The notes: a model not told the origin generated them from the letters alone. A stretch of DNA of 64,000 bases from Desulfoscipio gibsoniae DSM 7213 (GCF_000233715.2 NC_021184.1:1334501-1398500); one strand, 5' to 3'; counted from the stretch's first letter, positions 44,228 through 53,374 are shown. Made by a program: numbers and translations.

Positions 44228-45561
44228 AAAAAGTATCTCTTACAGTTAAAATTTGGCTTGCCCTTTCTCTGGTCAGTCTAATGTTGTACCTAATTACCTT
44301 ACTTGTTATGCCTTCACTTATTAGAAGTTTTTTTACGGATGCCTTGATGGAACCACATAAGCCACCACCACCGGAACAAAATATTATTAAAGATAAATTA
44401 CCTTCTTATTTTAGTTTTCGAGGTATAAATATTCGTAGCTTAATTATTCTGGATGATGGAACTACGATACCGGTACAGGCTAAACAAGTAGTTACTGCAT
44501 CTCTTATCCATGAAATCAGGCAAAATGCCGAGTCCCAACAGAAGTCCAGGCAGATGTATGAGTATGTTGATAATCAGGGAAGTGTTCGCTATGTAGTACA
44601 AAAAAATATGATTTACGGGCATGATTTATATCAAATTTCATTCTTTAAAAAGTCGGAAGAAGACATTTTTATAAAAAATTTATTACTTAATTTCATGGTA
44701 TTTGCCGGTATTACCTTGATTATCAGCTGGTTTTGTTCACTTTTTATTGCCCGTTATTTGACCCGGCCTTTAATTCAAATGAAGCAGCATGTAAAGCGCA
44801 TAGCCAATCGTAACTGGCATGAACCCCTGGATGTGAAACAAGAGGATGAAATCGGCCAACTGGCCGGTTCTATAGAAACCATGCGCCAGCAGCTTGTCCG
44901 GCAGGATGAAGCGCAGCAATCCATATTGCAAAATATCTCTCACGAGTTAAAAACACCGGTTATGGTGATCCGCAGCTATGCCCAGGCCATACAGGACGGG
45001 GTTTATCCCAAAGGCGATCTGGCCGGTAGTATTCAGGTAATTGACGAGGAAGGCGTGCGCCTGGAAAAGTTGATTAAGCAATTGCTTTATTTAACCCGCC
45101 TTGATTATCTGGTTACCCGGGAACAGGCTTACCAGCAAATACAATTAGATAAGCTGGTTGAAAAAACATTGCAGCTGTTTTACCTGCAACGTCCTGAAAT
45201 AATCCGTCAATTAGACCTACAGCCGGTAATTATTGCAGGAAGTGAGGAAACTTTAAGGGTCATGATAGAAAACCTGCTGGAAAATCACCTTCGTTACGCT
45301 GACTCACGTATTGAAATTACTCTGGGCTTAAATATTGAACAAACTGAAATATGGCTTTGCTTTTGGAATGACGGCTCACGAATTGAGCCCCATATTTATG
45401 ATCAGCTGTTCCAGCCATTCCACAAAGGCCGGGAGGGTAAATTCGGTCTGGGATTGACTATTGTGCAGCGCATCGTAAGAATGTACAAGTGGCAAATTGA
45501 TTTATCCAATGAAAGAGACGGTGTATCTTCAAAGGTGAAAATACCGTTAAGTCACTCTTAA
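44224..45561 (+). CDS. Membrane sensor histidine kinase
   Basis: 445 residues. Two membrane helices (about residues 8-30 and 155-180) enclose an extracytoplasmic domain of about 125 residues; then HAMP, HisKA with NISHELKTPVMVIRSYAQAI (phosphorylated His) and an HATPase domain with IENLLENHLRYA and KFGLGLTIVQRIVRMY. Cognate kinase of the preceding regulator. The signal is unknown; an envelope or drug cue is suggested by the efflux genes downstream. Confidence 0.94.
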   Translation: MKKVSLTVKIWLALSLVSLMLYLITLLVMPSLIRSFFTDALMEPHKPPPPEQNIIKDKLPSYFSFRGINIRSLIILDDGTTIPVQAKQVVTASLIHEIRQNAESQQKSRQMYEYVDNQGSVRYVVQKNMIYGHDLYQISFFKKSEEDIFIKNLLLNFMVFAGITLIISWFCSLFIARYLTRPLIQMKQHVKRIANRNWHEPLDVKQEDEIGQLAGSIETMRQQLVRQDEAQQSILQNISHELKTPVMVIRSYAQAIQDGVYPKGDLAGSIQVIDEEGVRLEKLIKQLLYLTRLDYLVTREQAYQQIQLDKLVEKTLQLFYLQRPEIIRQLDLQPVIIAGSEETLRVMIENLLENHLRYADSRIEITLGLNIEQTEIWLCFWNDGSRIEPHIYDQLFQPFHKGREGKFGLGLTIVQRIVRMYKWQIDLSNERDGVSSKVKIPLSHS

Positions 45562-45594
45562 TCCGGTGCCAAGCAATACCTCTGACAAATTTTA

Positions 45595-45645
45595 TTTTTT
45601 CCCATATTTCTTTGATAATTGTCCCACATTTGCTTTGTATATTGT
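45595..45645 (+). promoter_or_regulatory. Shared box and promoter of the secreted repeat protein (copy B)
   Basis: TTCCCATATTTCTTTGATAAT from 45599, identical to copy A over at least 24 bases; the G of TTTGTATATT (45637) is again 36 bases after the first C (45601). TATATT fits a -10. Confidence 0.7.
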
Positions 45646-45692
45646 AAGTGTGGTTGGCCACTTAAAATATATTGTTGGGAGGAATTAATTAA

Positions 45693-46394
45693 ATGAGCAA
45701 TTGGAAGACGAAAGTTTTATCTATTGTATTAGGATTCTCAGTGTTGGTACCTACTGCATCTTTTGCGGCTGATACCGTTACAGCCCCGGTGGATTTGCCT
45801 TCTAATGCAAAATTCAACTACCATCAACGATTTGACGGCGAGCAAGGCCTGTCAGCTCAGGACAATATTTTGGGTCTGGTCAGCAAATATGCGCCGGACA
45901 ATATGGAAGAGTGGCAAAGCGTTATTGCTGAACGCGAGCAATTAATGAGTGAATTAAAAGAACAGGCACCCGAGCAGCGGCCTATATTATCCGATGAGAT
46001 GAAAGAAAAGTTACAAGCTGTCCGGGAAGCAGTTAAAAACGGCACCATGACTCAAGAGCAGGCAGCCGAGGAGCTTAAGGAACTTGGTTTGGAAAAAGCA
46101 GGTGAAATTAAGCAGCGGCCTGAATTATCCGATGAGGTAAAAGAAGAGTTAGAAGCTGTCCGGGAAGCAGTTAAAAACGGTACCATGACCCGGGAACAAG
46201 CCAGTGAGGAATTTGAAAAACTTGGCCTCCAGGGAAAACGGGATTTACCCAATCAAAATAATATTATGGTTCAACTGGATAGCGCTGTAGAATCAGGTGA
46301 TGAGTCCACCATTAAAGACCTTTTAGCACAGCTACTGGAACAAATGAAAGAGAAAAACCAACAACTCTCTACCAAATTGTCGGAAATAAATTAA
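45693..46394 (+). CDS. Secreted helical protein with tandem 39-residue repeats
   Basis: 233 residues. Signal peptide with cleavage after ASFA (about residue 25). Residues 96-134 and 142-180 are near-identical repeats: LSDE(M/V)KE then AVREAVKNGTMT(Q/R)EQA(A/S)EE and LGL, an acidic helix-turn-helix unit. The C terminus is another charged helix. Not recognised as a known family. It lies between the two-component genes and the efflux genes, with its own copy of the regulon box and its own terminator, so it may be a stress chaperone, a sensor ligand or a binding protein outside the membrane (speculative). GGGAGGAATTAATTAA precedes the ATG. Confidence 0.85.
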   Translation: MSNWKTKVLSIVLGFSVLVPTASFAADTVTAPVDLPSNAKFNYHQRFDGEQGLSAQDNILGLVSKYAPDNMEEWQSVIAEREQLMSELKEQAPEQRPILSDEMKEKLQAVREAVKNGTMTQEQAAEELKELGLEKAGEIKQRPELSDEVKEELEAVREAVKNGTMTREQASEEFEKLGLQGKRDLPNQNNIMVQLDSAVESGDESTIKDLLAQLLEQMKEKNQQLSTKLSEIN

Positions 46395-46406
46395 GGCCTT
46401 TAAGAC

Positions 46407-46434
46407 GGACTCTCTTAGGAGGGTCCTTTTTTTT
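46407..46434 (+). terminator. Rho-independent terminator after the repeat protein
   Basis: GGACTCTC (46407-46414) and GAGGGTCC (46419-46426), one wobble, loop TTAG, followed by eight T. Confidence 0.92.
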
Positions 46435-46446
46435 GGCATAGTTTTA

Positions 46447-46500
46447 TTTCACAATTTCCCATAATTTTTTTATATTTTTTTGATTTTTTGTTTGTATGCT
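46447..46500 (+). promoter_or_regulatory. Shared box and promoter of the MacA/MacB operon (copy C)
   Basis: TTTCACAATTTCCCATA, as in copy A, then an AT-rich stretch; the G of TTTGTATGCT (46494) is 36 bases after the first C (46458). More diverged than copies A and B. Confidence 0.6.
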
Positions 46501-46566
46501 TGGACTAGGTTATGGAAAGGGGATTGTTTTGTTAGAAGGGAATTTAAGATCCGGGGGAGGAACGTC

Positions 46567-48057
46567 ATGCCAAACGTATCAGATTTTATTTCCAAACAAT
46601 TAAATAAGAAGAAAGTTGTAATTGGCGTATCATCAATTGTTATAATTGCACTGGTCGGCTTTTATTATCTGGGAGGAGCTAAAAAGGCGGAGGGTAACTA
46701 CATTGCCGAAACCGTGCAAAGAGGTACTATCTCCAGCACAATCTCGGCCAATGGCATAGTCGAGCCGGTAAATACTGTATCTTTAAGTTTTAAAAACTCG
46801 GAAGTGATTAATAAGATACATGTGAAACTGGGCGATCACGTGACCACCGGGCAGCTGTTGGCTGAACAAGATACAGCAAACTTGCAGGCACAGGTAACCC
46901 AGGCTTCGGCAAGTTTGAAATCAGCCGTTGCCAACCTGGCTATACAAAAAAACAGCGCCCGGCCGGAGGAAATAGCCCAGGCGGAAGCTGATGTCAGCGC
47001 GGCACAGGCGAGTTATGAACTTGCCAAATCAAATTGGGAACGCAATCAACAACTCCTTCAGCAAGAATATATATCCCAGGCCGAATTTGACCAAATAAGT
47101 TACGAATATGTAAACGCCGAAGCTAAATTAAAGCAAGCCGAGGAATCTTTGAAATTGCTTAAGGCGGGTAATCGTCCGGAAGAAATTGCAGCGGCCACCG
47201 CACAGGTGGAAAGCAACAGCGCGCAGTTGCAAATGGCTGAAAAAGAACTGGCTGAATCAAAAATATATAGCCCCATAGACGGTATTATAAGTGCTATAAA
47301 CGGAGCGGAAGGACAGCGGGCGACGGCTAACAATAATAATACCAGCGGGGGCGGTTTTATAGATATAATATCGGAAGCCTTACAGGTTAAAGCTCAGGTT
47401 AATGAGTCCGATATCGGCAAGCTGAAAGTTGGCCAACAGGCGGAATTTACGGTTAATTCCTTTCCGGAAAAAACCTTTACCGGCAGGGTGAGTAGTATTT
47501 CCCCCCAGGCGTATACGGAATCAAACGTTCAGCTTTATGATGCTATTATTCAAATAGATAAAAATCAAACGGGGTTAATGGCCGGCATGCCCGCAAACGT
47601 GAACATTATATTTGAAAGACAGGAAAATGCCCTCACTATACCTAAAGGCGCCGTTACTTATGCGGCCAACTTTCAAAATAAAATGAGGCAAAGCGGCGAT
47701 CCGAATGCTAAATCTATTGAAGGCAGTGCTAATAGCGGTCGTACGAACAGTACAAGGTCAGGCGGTGATACACATCCCAACATTGATGACACCGGTGGTG
47801 ATACGGTTAAGGGGGATACACTAAAACAGCGGGATGTTGTCATCGTACTGAATGAAGCTGAAAAACCCGTGCTCCGGCAGGTGGTGTTGGGTTTATCGGA
47901 CCTGAGCAGATATGAAGTTGTTGAAGGCCTTAGCATGGGTGAAAAGGTAGTTGTTGGAGCTCTTGGTCAGAATACCGGGGGTGTAAGCAGTCAGGGTAGT
48001 AACCCGCTTATGCCAGGAGGTGGTGGCATGGTGCGTGTCGGAGGAGCGGGGCGTTAA
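46567..48057 (+). CDS. MacA-like periplasmic/extracytoplasmic adaptor (HlyD family)
   Basis: 496 residues. One N-terminal membrane helix (VVIGVSSIVIIALVGFYYLGG), then biotinyl-lipoyl and barrel parts around a long coiled coil (about residues 115-230, Ala/Glu/Gln-rich), and a loop insert rich in Ser/Asp/Thr near residues 375-415. In a Gram-positive cell it would link the ABC transporter to the wall or ligand rather than to an outer membrane channel. ATG 46567 follows GGGGGAGGAACG. Confidence 0.92.
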   Translation: MPNVSDFISKQLNKKKVVIGVSSIVIIALVGFYYLGGAKKAEGNYIAETVQRGTISSTISANGIVEPVNTVSLSFKNSEVINKIHVKLGDHVTTGQLLAEQDTANLQAQVTQASASLKSAVANLAIQKNSARPEEIAQAEADVSAAQASYELAKSNWERNQQLLQQEYISQAEFDQISYEYVNAEAKLKQAEESLKLLKAGNRPEEIAAATAQVESNSAQLQMAEKELAESKIYSPIDGIISAINGAEGQRATANNNNTSGGGFIDIISEALQVKAQVNESDIGKLKVGQQAEFTVNSFPEKTFTGRVSSISPQAYTESNVQLYDAIIQIDKNQTGLMAGMPANVNIIFERQENALTIPKGAVTYAANFQNKMRQSGDPNAKSIEGSANSGRTNSTRSGGDTHPNIDDTGGDTVKGDTLKQRDVVIVLNEAEKPVLRQVVLGLSDLSRYEVVEGLSMGEKVVVGALGQNTGGVSSQGSNPLMPGGGGMVRVGGAGR

Positions 48058-48151
48058 CGAAATGTTAGCAGGATCGGCTTATGTATGTGCTATGGTCGAA
48101 CATTATGTCTAAGTGTACAGGCGTTACTATGAAATCGGATGGTGATGGAAC

Positions 48152-48907
48152 GTGTCCGGTAAAACAGCTATCATAATGGAAAACATTAAAAAAGTATATA
48201 ACATGGGAGAAACGGAGCTTCATGCATTAAAAGGGATTAGTTTAACTATTCAAAATGGAGAAATGGTTGCTATCATGGGTTCTTCCGGTTCGGGTAAGAG
48301 TACTCTACTAAATATTATGGGCTGTTTAGACAGGCCCACCGGAGGAACATATTACCTTGACGATGAAAATGTTTCCAAGTTAGATAAAAATCAGCTGGCT
48401 GCTATACGCAATAAGAGGATTGGTTTTGTATTTCAGGGTTTTAACTTATTGGGAAATGTATCTGTACTGGCCAATATTCAATTGCCGATGATCTATGCCG
48501 GAGCAGCCAAGAAAGAAATGGTGGACAGAGCTAAAGATGCCCTGGCCTGGGTTGGGTTGTCAAATTATATAAACCACAATCCCGGTCAAATGTCGGGTGG
48601 CCAGCAGCAAAGAGTGGCTATTGCCCGGGCACTGGTAAACAACCCTTCTTTAATACTTGCGGACGAACCCACAGGTGCTCTTGATTCAAAAACAAGCATA
48701 GAGATTATTTCTATGATTCAGAGGCTCAATATAGAAAAAGGCATTACTGTGGTGATGGTTACCCATGAAAAAGATATTGCCCTTTATTGCCGCCGCTTAA
48801 TCAACGTCAAAGACGGTCAACTTATAGGCGATACCCCGGTATTAAATCAAAGAAATGCTGCTGAAGATCTGTCGGCTTTTGCGGAGGAAAGGGGTGTTTT
48901 AAATTAA
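48152..48907 (+). CDS. MacB/LolD-type ABC transporter ATPase
   Basis: 251 residues. Walker A GSSGSGKST, Q-loop FVFQGFNLLG, signature MSGGQQQRVAIARAL, Walker B LILADEPTGALD, H-loop VTHEKDI. Partner of the permease encoded next; the two are fused in Gram-negative MacB. GTG start at 48152; a 94-base gap separates it from the adaptor gene. Confidence 0.95.
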   Translation: MSGKTAIIMENIKKVYNMGETELHALKGISLTIQNGEMVAIMGSSGSGKSTLLNIMGCLDRPTGGTYYLDDENVSKLDKNQLAAIRNKRIGFVFQGFNLLGNVSVLANIQLPMIYAGAAKKEMVDRAKDALAWVGLSNYINHNPGQMSGGQQQRVAIARALVNNPSLILADEPTGALDSKTSIEIISMIQRLNIEKGITVVMVTHEKDIALYCRRLINVKDGQLIGDTPVLNQRNAAEDLSAFAEERGVLN

Positions 48908-48923
48908 CTTTATAAGCAATTTC

Positions 48924-50117
48924 GTGGTAGCAATAAACGGCCTAAAGACAAATAAATTAAGGTCAGCCCTGACCATGCTCGGTATTATTATCGGTGTTTC
49001 CGCCGTTATTATTATGATTTCTGTAGGACAGGGCGCCAGCAATAAGATTTCCAGTCAGATTGCCAGCATGGGTTCAAATTTGTTGATGGTTTCTCCCAGC
49101 TTTGGACAAGGGCCTGTACGAGGGGCCGGGGGTAGTGTCAACACTCTGACATTGGATGATGCTGAAGCCATTGCTGAATTAAATATGGTTACCTATGTGG
49201 CCCCGGAATTAAGTACCAACGCAACTATAGAATACACCAGTCAAACCTGGACGGCTCAGGCTGTCGGCACGACCCCGGAAATGCAAATGATTAAAGATTG
49301 GCCGGCCAGTGCGGGGTCTTTTTTTACTAAAGACGATGTGCACGGGGCCGCTATGGTAGCGGTTTTAGGTAAAACGGTGGCCGATAATCTTTTCCCGTCC
49401 GGCGTCAACCCGGTGGGGTCAACCATAAGAATTAATAAACTTCCCTTTACCGTAGTGGGAGTTCTTACTGCCAAAGGGGCTGCAATGATGGGCCAGGATC
49501 AGGATGACTTAATATACATACCGGTCAGCGCGGCTCAAAGAAGGTTAATGGGTGTGAATTATATCCGCTTGATCAATGTGCAGACCCAGTCGTCTGAAAG
49601 TATGAATTATGTCCAGGGCAGCATAGAAGCATTGTTGAGGGAAAGGCATCGCCTGGTTGGTGCTGAGGATGACTTCCAGGTGCGAAATTTAACTTCTGTT
49701 CTAGAAACCGCAGAGAGCACCACTGCCGTTATGACACTGCTTCTGGCCAGTGTGGCGGCCGTTTCCTTATTGGTGGGAGGCATAGGGACTATGAATATCA
49801 TGTTGGTTTCTGTTACGGAAAGAACCAGAGAGATTGGCCTGCGTATGGCAGTGGGGGCTACCGATAGCAATATACGCAATCAATTCTTGATGGAAGCCCT
49901 GGTGCTTTGCCTGCTGGGTGGGCTGGCGGGGATTGTCGCCGGCATTGCCGGGTCACATATCATATCCAAAATATTTGGATGGCCCACATCGGTTACGGTA
50001 TATTCTGTACTGTTATCCGTAGGTTTTTCGGCAGTCATCGGCGTTTTTTTCGGTTATTATCCGGCCAACAAAGCTGCGAAAATGGATCCCATGGAAGCAC
50101 TGCGCTTTGAAAAATAA
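48924..50117 (+). CDS. MacB/FtsX-type ABC transporter permease
   Basis: 397 residues: helix near residues 18-36 (LTMLGIIIGVSAVIIMISVG), a large outer MacB core domain, and three C-terminal helices including LLLASVAAVSLLVGGIGTMNIMLVSVTERTREIGLRMAVGA. Mechanotransmission-type transporter for lipoproteins, peptides or antibiotics. The GTG at 48924 lacks a good ribosome site; an in-frame ATT at 48903 would give MNFISNFVVAINGL, the usual beginning of these permeases, after AAAGGGG, so the real start may be that rare codon. Confidence 0.92.
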   Translation: MVAINGLKTNKLRSALTMLGIIIGVSAVIIMISVGQGASNKISSQIASMGSNLLMVSPSFGQGPVRGAGGSVNTLTLDDAEAIAELNMVTYVAPELSTNATIEYTSQTWTAQAVGTTPEMQMIKDWPASAGSFFTKDDVHGAAMVAVLGKTVADNLFPSGVNPVGSTIRINKLPFTVVGVLTAKGAAMMGQDQDDLIYIPVSAAQRRLMGVNYIRLINVQTQSSESMNYVQGSIEALLRERHRLVGAEDDFQVRNLTSVLETAESTTAVMTLLLASVAAVSLLVGGIGTMNIMLVSVTERTREIGLRMAVGATDSNIRNQFLMEALVLCLLGGLAGIVAGIAGSHIISKIFGWPTSVTVYSVLLSVGFSAVIGVFFGYYPANKAAKMDPMEALRFEK

Positions 50118-50122
50118 GTATT

Positions 50123-50300
50123 TTAAGATGTTGGAGGGTACGGGGGCATGACGACCGCCCCTGCCCTGGCCAGCTTGAGCATGTTTTCCAGATGTATTTC
50201 ATGCAGGGGGGTTTCCCTGGGCAGTAGTATCAGGCGGCGCTTTTCCTTCAAAGTGACGTCGGCGGCGCGGCTGACCAGGTTATCGGCGTAGCCGTTGTTA
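50123..50300 (-). pseudogene. ubiX: Remnant of ubiX (flavin prenyltransferase)
   Basis: On the minus strand, about 55 codons read [17 protein letters not shown] then [31 protein letters not shown] before a stop at 50125-50123. This is the internal signature region of UbiX/Pad1. The N-terminal FMN-binding part and the C-terminal end are missing, so only a fragment is left. The rest of the 386-base space up to recO (50311-50503) shows no feature. Confidence 0.75.
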
Positions 50301-50503
50301 GTGTTGCATGTTATAATTTTACGTGAAACCTAACAGTATAGCAATGTGTATTTGTCGCCCGTTGTCCCGATTGATACTGGATTCTATTGTTGTCCTGGTT
50401 CGGGTAATTGTTGTTAGAAGGTGGAACAAATGTTTATAGCAACCATATGCAAGTAGATTTTTTAGTTAACGCACACTTCTATCTACTGGCTGGGAGGGTT
50501 TGC

Positions 50504-51265
50504 ATGAAACTTTACAAAGTTCTCGCGGTGGTGCTAAATTCACGGGAAATGCGTGACGCTCACCGCATTTTAACTATTTTCTCCAAGGAACAGGGCAAAA
50601 TTAAGGTGGTGGCCCACGGGGTGACCAAACCCACCAGTCGTAAGCGGGGGGCGGTACAGTCCTTTTCAGTGACTGATTTTTTATTGCGCCGGGGGCGGGA
50701 ATTGGACAGCATCAGCCAGTGCGAAAGCCGGGAATTTTTCCCAGGGCTATGGGAGGACCTGGATAAGATGCTGTATGCCGGACATATTGCTGAATTGGTG
50801 GATGCGTTGACGGTGGACGGGGATCCCCATGAGGCTGTCTTTATACATATTACTAAAGCCTTGCGGGAGCTGGATAAAACATCTGACCCGGAATTAGTGG
50901 TGCGGTGGTTTGAATTGCGTCTGATGGCACTGCTGGGCTATTTACCGGGACTTAACGGTTGTGTCAACTGTGGCGGCGAATTGAATGGCTCCACGGCCAG
51001 ATTCAGTACTCAGGCAGGTGGCCTGGTGTGTTCCCGCTGTGCTGCCGGCGCGGGGGGGATATCCTGTAATAAGGGAACAGTAGCTGTAATGAACACGCTA
51101 TTGAACTGGGACATAGATAAAATCAATAGAGTGCGCGTAGCGCAGCCATCCCGGGCTCAAATGAAATCCATCATGCGCGAATATCTACAGTGGCACATGG
51201 AAAAGCGCTCCCGATCACTGCAGTTTATGGATAAACTCAATAGTTTCAATCCCGTGTATAAATAA
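50504..51265 (+). CDS. recO: DNA repair protein RecO
   Basis: 253 residues. N-terminal OB fold (YKVLAVVLNSREMRDAHRILTIFSKEQGKIKVVAHGVTKP) and a helical C-terminal domain with a zinc site of four Cys (CVNCGG ... CSRCAAG). RecO loads RecA with RecR/RecF in gap repair. ATG at 50504 follows GGGAGGGTTTGC; the frame runs upstream to 50408 with atypical sequence. Confidence 0.95.
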   Translation: MKLYKVLAVVLNSREMRDAHRILTIFSKEQGKIKVVAHGVTKPTSRKRGAVQSFSVTDFLLRRGRELDSISQCESREFFPGLWEDLDKMLYAGHIAELVDALTVDGDPHEAVFIHITKALRELDKTSDPELVVRWFELRLMALLGYLPGLNGCVNCGGELNGSTARFSTQAGGLVCSRCAAGAGGISCNKGTVAVMNTLLNWDIDKINRVRVAQPSRAQMKSIMREYLQWHMEKRSRSLQFMDKLNSFNPVYK

Positions 51266-51492
51266 GCTACCTAAAAGGTTAAATTAATCTAAACACTTAT
51301 TTGAATGCGTATAATTTCTTGAATGCTGTAGCACGGTGTGTATTAAGGAGTTAGATTCGTGCCGTCAAGTGGCAACAAGTTATTTGGCTTTAACAAAAAC
51401 AATTAGCTATAGTAGTCTACAATCCCCAAAACTAGTTAAACTTTACTAATCGCTAATGTTCAATAATCATATTTTAAAGGGGGAAACCGTTC

Positions 51493-51975
51493 ATGCTCAG
51501 CGATTTGGAAAAAATTGATTTAATTAGATCCAGGATAGGGGTCACCTATCGGGAAGCCAAAAAAGCCCTTGACGAGGCCGGCGGTGACGTGGTTGAGGCT
51601 TTAATCAAATTGGAGGAGTTGGACCAGTCATCAGCTGGGGCAGTGGACCAAGACGAGTTTACCGAAAAAGTTCAGGGCCGTGCCCAGGATATCATGGAGC
51701 ACGTAAAGGGAATGCTGCAGCGGGGGCAGGATACCAGAATCAAGGTTAAACAGGGTGACCGCACTGTATTTGAAATGCCCGCTACTATGGGTGCAGTGGG
51801 CGTGTTGGCGGCGCTGGCCAGCAGCGAACTGGCTATATTGGGGGCTCTGGGCACGGCTACCGCTATGGCTAAAAAATATACCCTGGAAATAGAGCACCGG
51901 CCCAAGAAAGAAGCGGTTCAGCCCGAAAAGCCCGCCTCCGATGATACTTTTACCTTTAACAACCCTCAGGTGTAA
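51493..51975 (+). CDS. DUF4342 protein with UBA-like N terminus
   Basis: 160 residues. The N-terminal 45 residues (LEKIDLIRSRIGVTYREAKKALDEAGGDVVEALIKLEE) look like the UBA/TS-N three-helix fold, and the middle matches DUF4342 (GMLQRGQDTRIKVKQGDRTVFEMPATMGAVGVLAALASSELAILGAL), including a hydrophobic helix near residues 97-120. Found in many clostridia next to recO or glyQ; function unknown. AAAGGGGGAAACC precedes the ATG. Confidence 0.82.
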   Translation: MLSDLEKIDLIRSRIGVTYREAKKALDEAGGDVVEALIKLEELDQSSAGAVDQDEFTEKVQGRAQDIMEHVKGMLQRGQDTRIKVKQGDRTVFEMPATMGAVGVLAALASSELAILGALGTATAMAKKYTLEIEHRPKKEAVQPEKPASDDTFTFNNPQV

Positions 51976-52018
51976 TAAACAAATTCTTGATTCAGGTGGG
52001 GTTTTAACCTCATAAATT

Positions 52019-52047
52019 GGGGACATTCCTCGAAGAGGTGTGTCCCC
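52019..52047 (+). repeat. REP-like hairpin
   Basis: GGGGACA (52019-52025) and TGTCCCC (52041-52047) enclose CCTC/GAGG (52028-52031 / 52035-52038): a symmetric nested hairpin related in style to the GGGGACGG element before spoIIP. Confidence 0.6.
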
Positions 52048-52086
52048 TATCTGCTAAATCTTAGAAGTTGTTATCCAGGAGCTTAG

Positions 52087-52129
52087 CGCCGCTTATCTCC
52101 CGCTTAAAGAAGCGGGAGTATTAGCGGCG
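52087..52129 (+). repeat. Nested hairpin element, copy 1 (IS200/IS605-end-like)
   Basis: Outer stem CGCCGCT (52087-52093) with AGCGGCG (52123-52129), inner stem CTCCCGCTT (52097-52105) with AAGCGGGAG (52110-52118). The same two-storey design with covarying bases occurs at 59794-59837. Such subterminal hairpins are typical of IS200/IS605 ends and derived miniature elements; no transposase is nearby. Confidence 0.6.
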
Positions 52130-52155
52130 GTTAGCTATCGGATAAACTTATACAA

Positions 52156-52184
52156 TTGACTTTAATGACTAAATTTGATAAATT
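52156..52184 (+). promoter_or_regulatory. Promoter of the glyQ-glyS T-box transcript
   Basis: TTGACT (52156-52161), 17-bp spacer, TAAATT (52179-52184), about 22 bases before the T-box leader. Confidence 0.55.
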
Positions 52185-52205
52185 TATTTTGAAAATGAAA
52201 TAACT

Positions 52206-52451
52206 TTGGCGATGAGGGAAAGATTAGCCACGATGATGTCATTCAGAGAGCCGGTGTTTGGTGCAAACCGGTGGCGCGTTTTGGTGAAAGGGGTTCCTGA
52301 GCTGCAGGAGGAAAGCCGGTCTCAAAACCGGTGAGTAAAACCTGCCCACAAAGAGTGGGCCGCCGAATGCCGGCGGTCAATCAGGGTGGAACCGCGGGAA
52401 AATGCCTCCCGTCCCTGCTTTATGCTGGGTCGGGGGGTTTTCATATTTTTT
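52206..52451 (+). ncRNA. T-box riboswitch, glycine
   Basis: The T-box proper AGGGTGGAACCGCG is at 52383-52396, followed by a terminator stem (CCTCCCGTCCCTGC with GCTGGGTCGGGGGG) and TTTT. Stem I starts near GATGAGGGAAAG and has the AGAGAGCCGG element. The specifier region GTGAAAGGGG (52284-52293) reads GGG in the usual position, a Gly codon. Uncharged tRNA-Gly binding should permit read-through into glyQ. Confidence 0.93.
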
Positions 52452-52494
52452 ATATATACATGCAGATTTATTTTAATGGGAGGTTGGTTACATT

Positions 52495-53373
52495 TTGAAT
52501 TTTCAGGAGTTAATTTTGGCCTTAAATAGGTTCTGGGCCAAGCAAAAATGCATTATTCAGCAGCCCTATGATGTGGAAAAGGGTGCCGGTACCATGAACC
52601 CTGCCACATTTTTGCGTGCCCTGGGGCCTGAACCTTGGCGGGTGGCCTATGTGGAACCCTCCCGGCGGCCTACGGACGGCCGGTATGGGGAAAACCCGAA
52701 TCGGTTACAGCACTATTACCAGTATCAGGTGATCCTAAAACCATCACCGGATAATGTGGTGGATATTTACCTGGACAGTTTGCAAGCTATTGGTATTGAC
52801 CCGCATAAACACGACATTCGGTTTGTGGAAGATAACTGGGAATCGCCCACTCTAGGGGCCTGGGGTCTGGGCTGGGAAGTCTGGTTGGACGGTATGGAAA
52901 TCACCCAGTTTACTTATTTTCAGCAGTGCGGCGGTATCGACTGCCGGCCGGTGAGTGCGGAGATTACATACGGTTTGGAGCGCCTGGCCATGTATATACA
53001 GGAAAAGGACAGCGTATATGATATTCAGTGGGTGGACGGCGTAAGCTATGGTGACGTGCACCATCGCGGTGAAGTGGAATACTCACATTATAACTTTGAG
53101 GAAGCGGACACCGCCATGCTTTTTAAACTATTTGACATATACGAGCGCGAGTCAGAGCGGGTTGCGGCTAAAGGACTGGTGCTGCCAGCCTATGATTATG
53201 TATTGAAGTGTTCACACACCTTTAATTTGCTGGATGCCCGGGGGGCCATTAGTGTTACCGAGCGAACCGGCTTTATCCACCGGGTACGCAACCTGGCCCG
53301 GGCCTGTGCGCAAAAATACGTGGAACAGCGGGAAACAATGGGATATCCCCTGTTGAGGAAGGAGGGTGCCTGA
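52495..53373 (+). CDS. glyQ: Glycine-tRNA ligase alpha subunit
   Basis: 292 residues. Begins [41 protein letters not shown], the standard bacterial GlyQ start, with [10 protein letters not shown] and [12 protein letters not shown]. It forms the alpha2beta2 glycyl-tRNA synthetase with GlyS. TTG start after GGGAGGTTGG, controlled by the glycine T-box. Confidence 0.98.
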   Translation: MNFQELILALNRFWAKQKCIIQQPYDVEKGAGTMNPATFLRALGPEPWRVAYVEPSRRPTDGRYGENPNRLQHYYQYQVILKPSPDNVVDIYLDSLQAIGIDPHKHDIRFVEDNWESPTLGAWGLGWEVWLDGMEITQFTYFQQCGGIDCRPVSAEITYGLERLAMYIQEKDSVYDIQWVDGVSYGDVHHRGEVEYSHYNFEEADTAMLFKLFDIYERESERVAAKGLVLPAYDYVLKCSHTFNLLDARGAISVTERTGFIHRVRNLARACAQKYVEQRETMGYPLLRKEGA

Positions 53374-53374
53374 T

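Noticed and set aside
46116-46235. CRISPR-like repeat
   Set aside because: The repeated DNA is the coding sequence of the 39-residue protein repeat, two units only, with protein-level conservation.
50408-50503. N-terminal extension of RecO
   Set aside because: The 32 extra residues have no family support, while GGGAGGG directly precedes ATG 50504.
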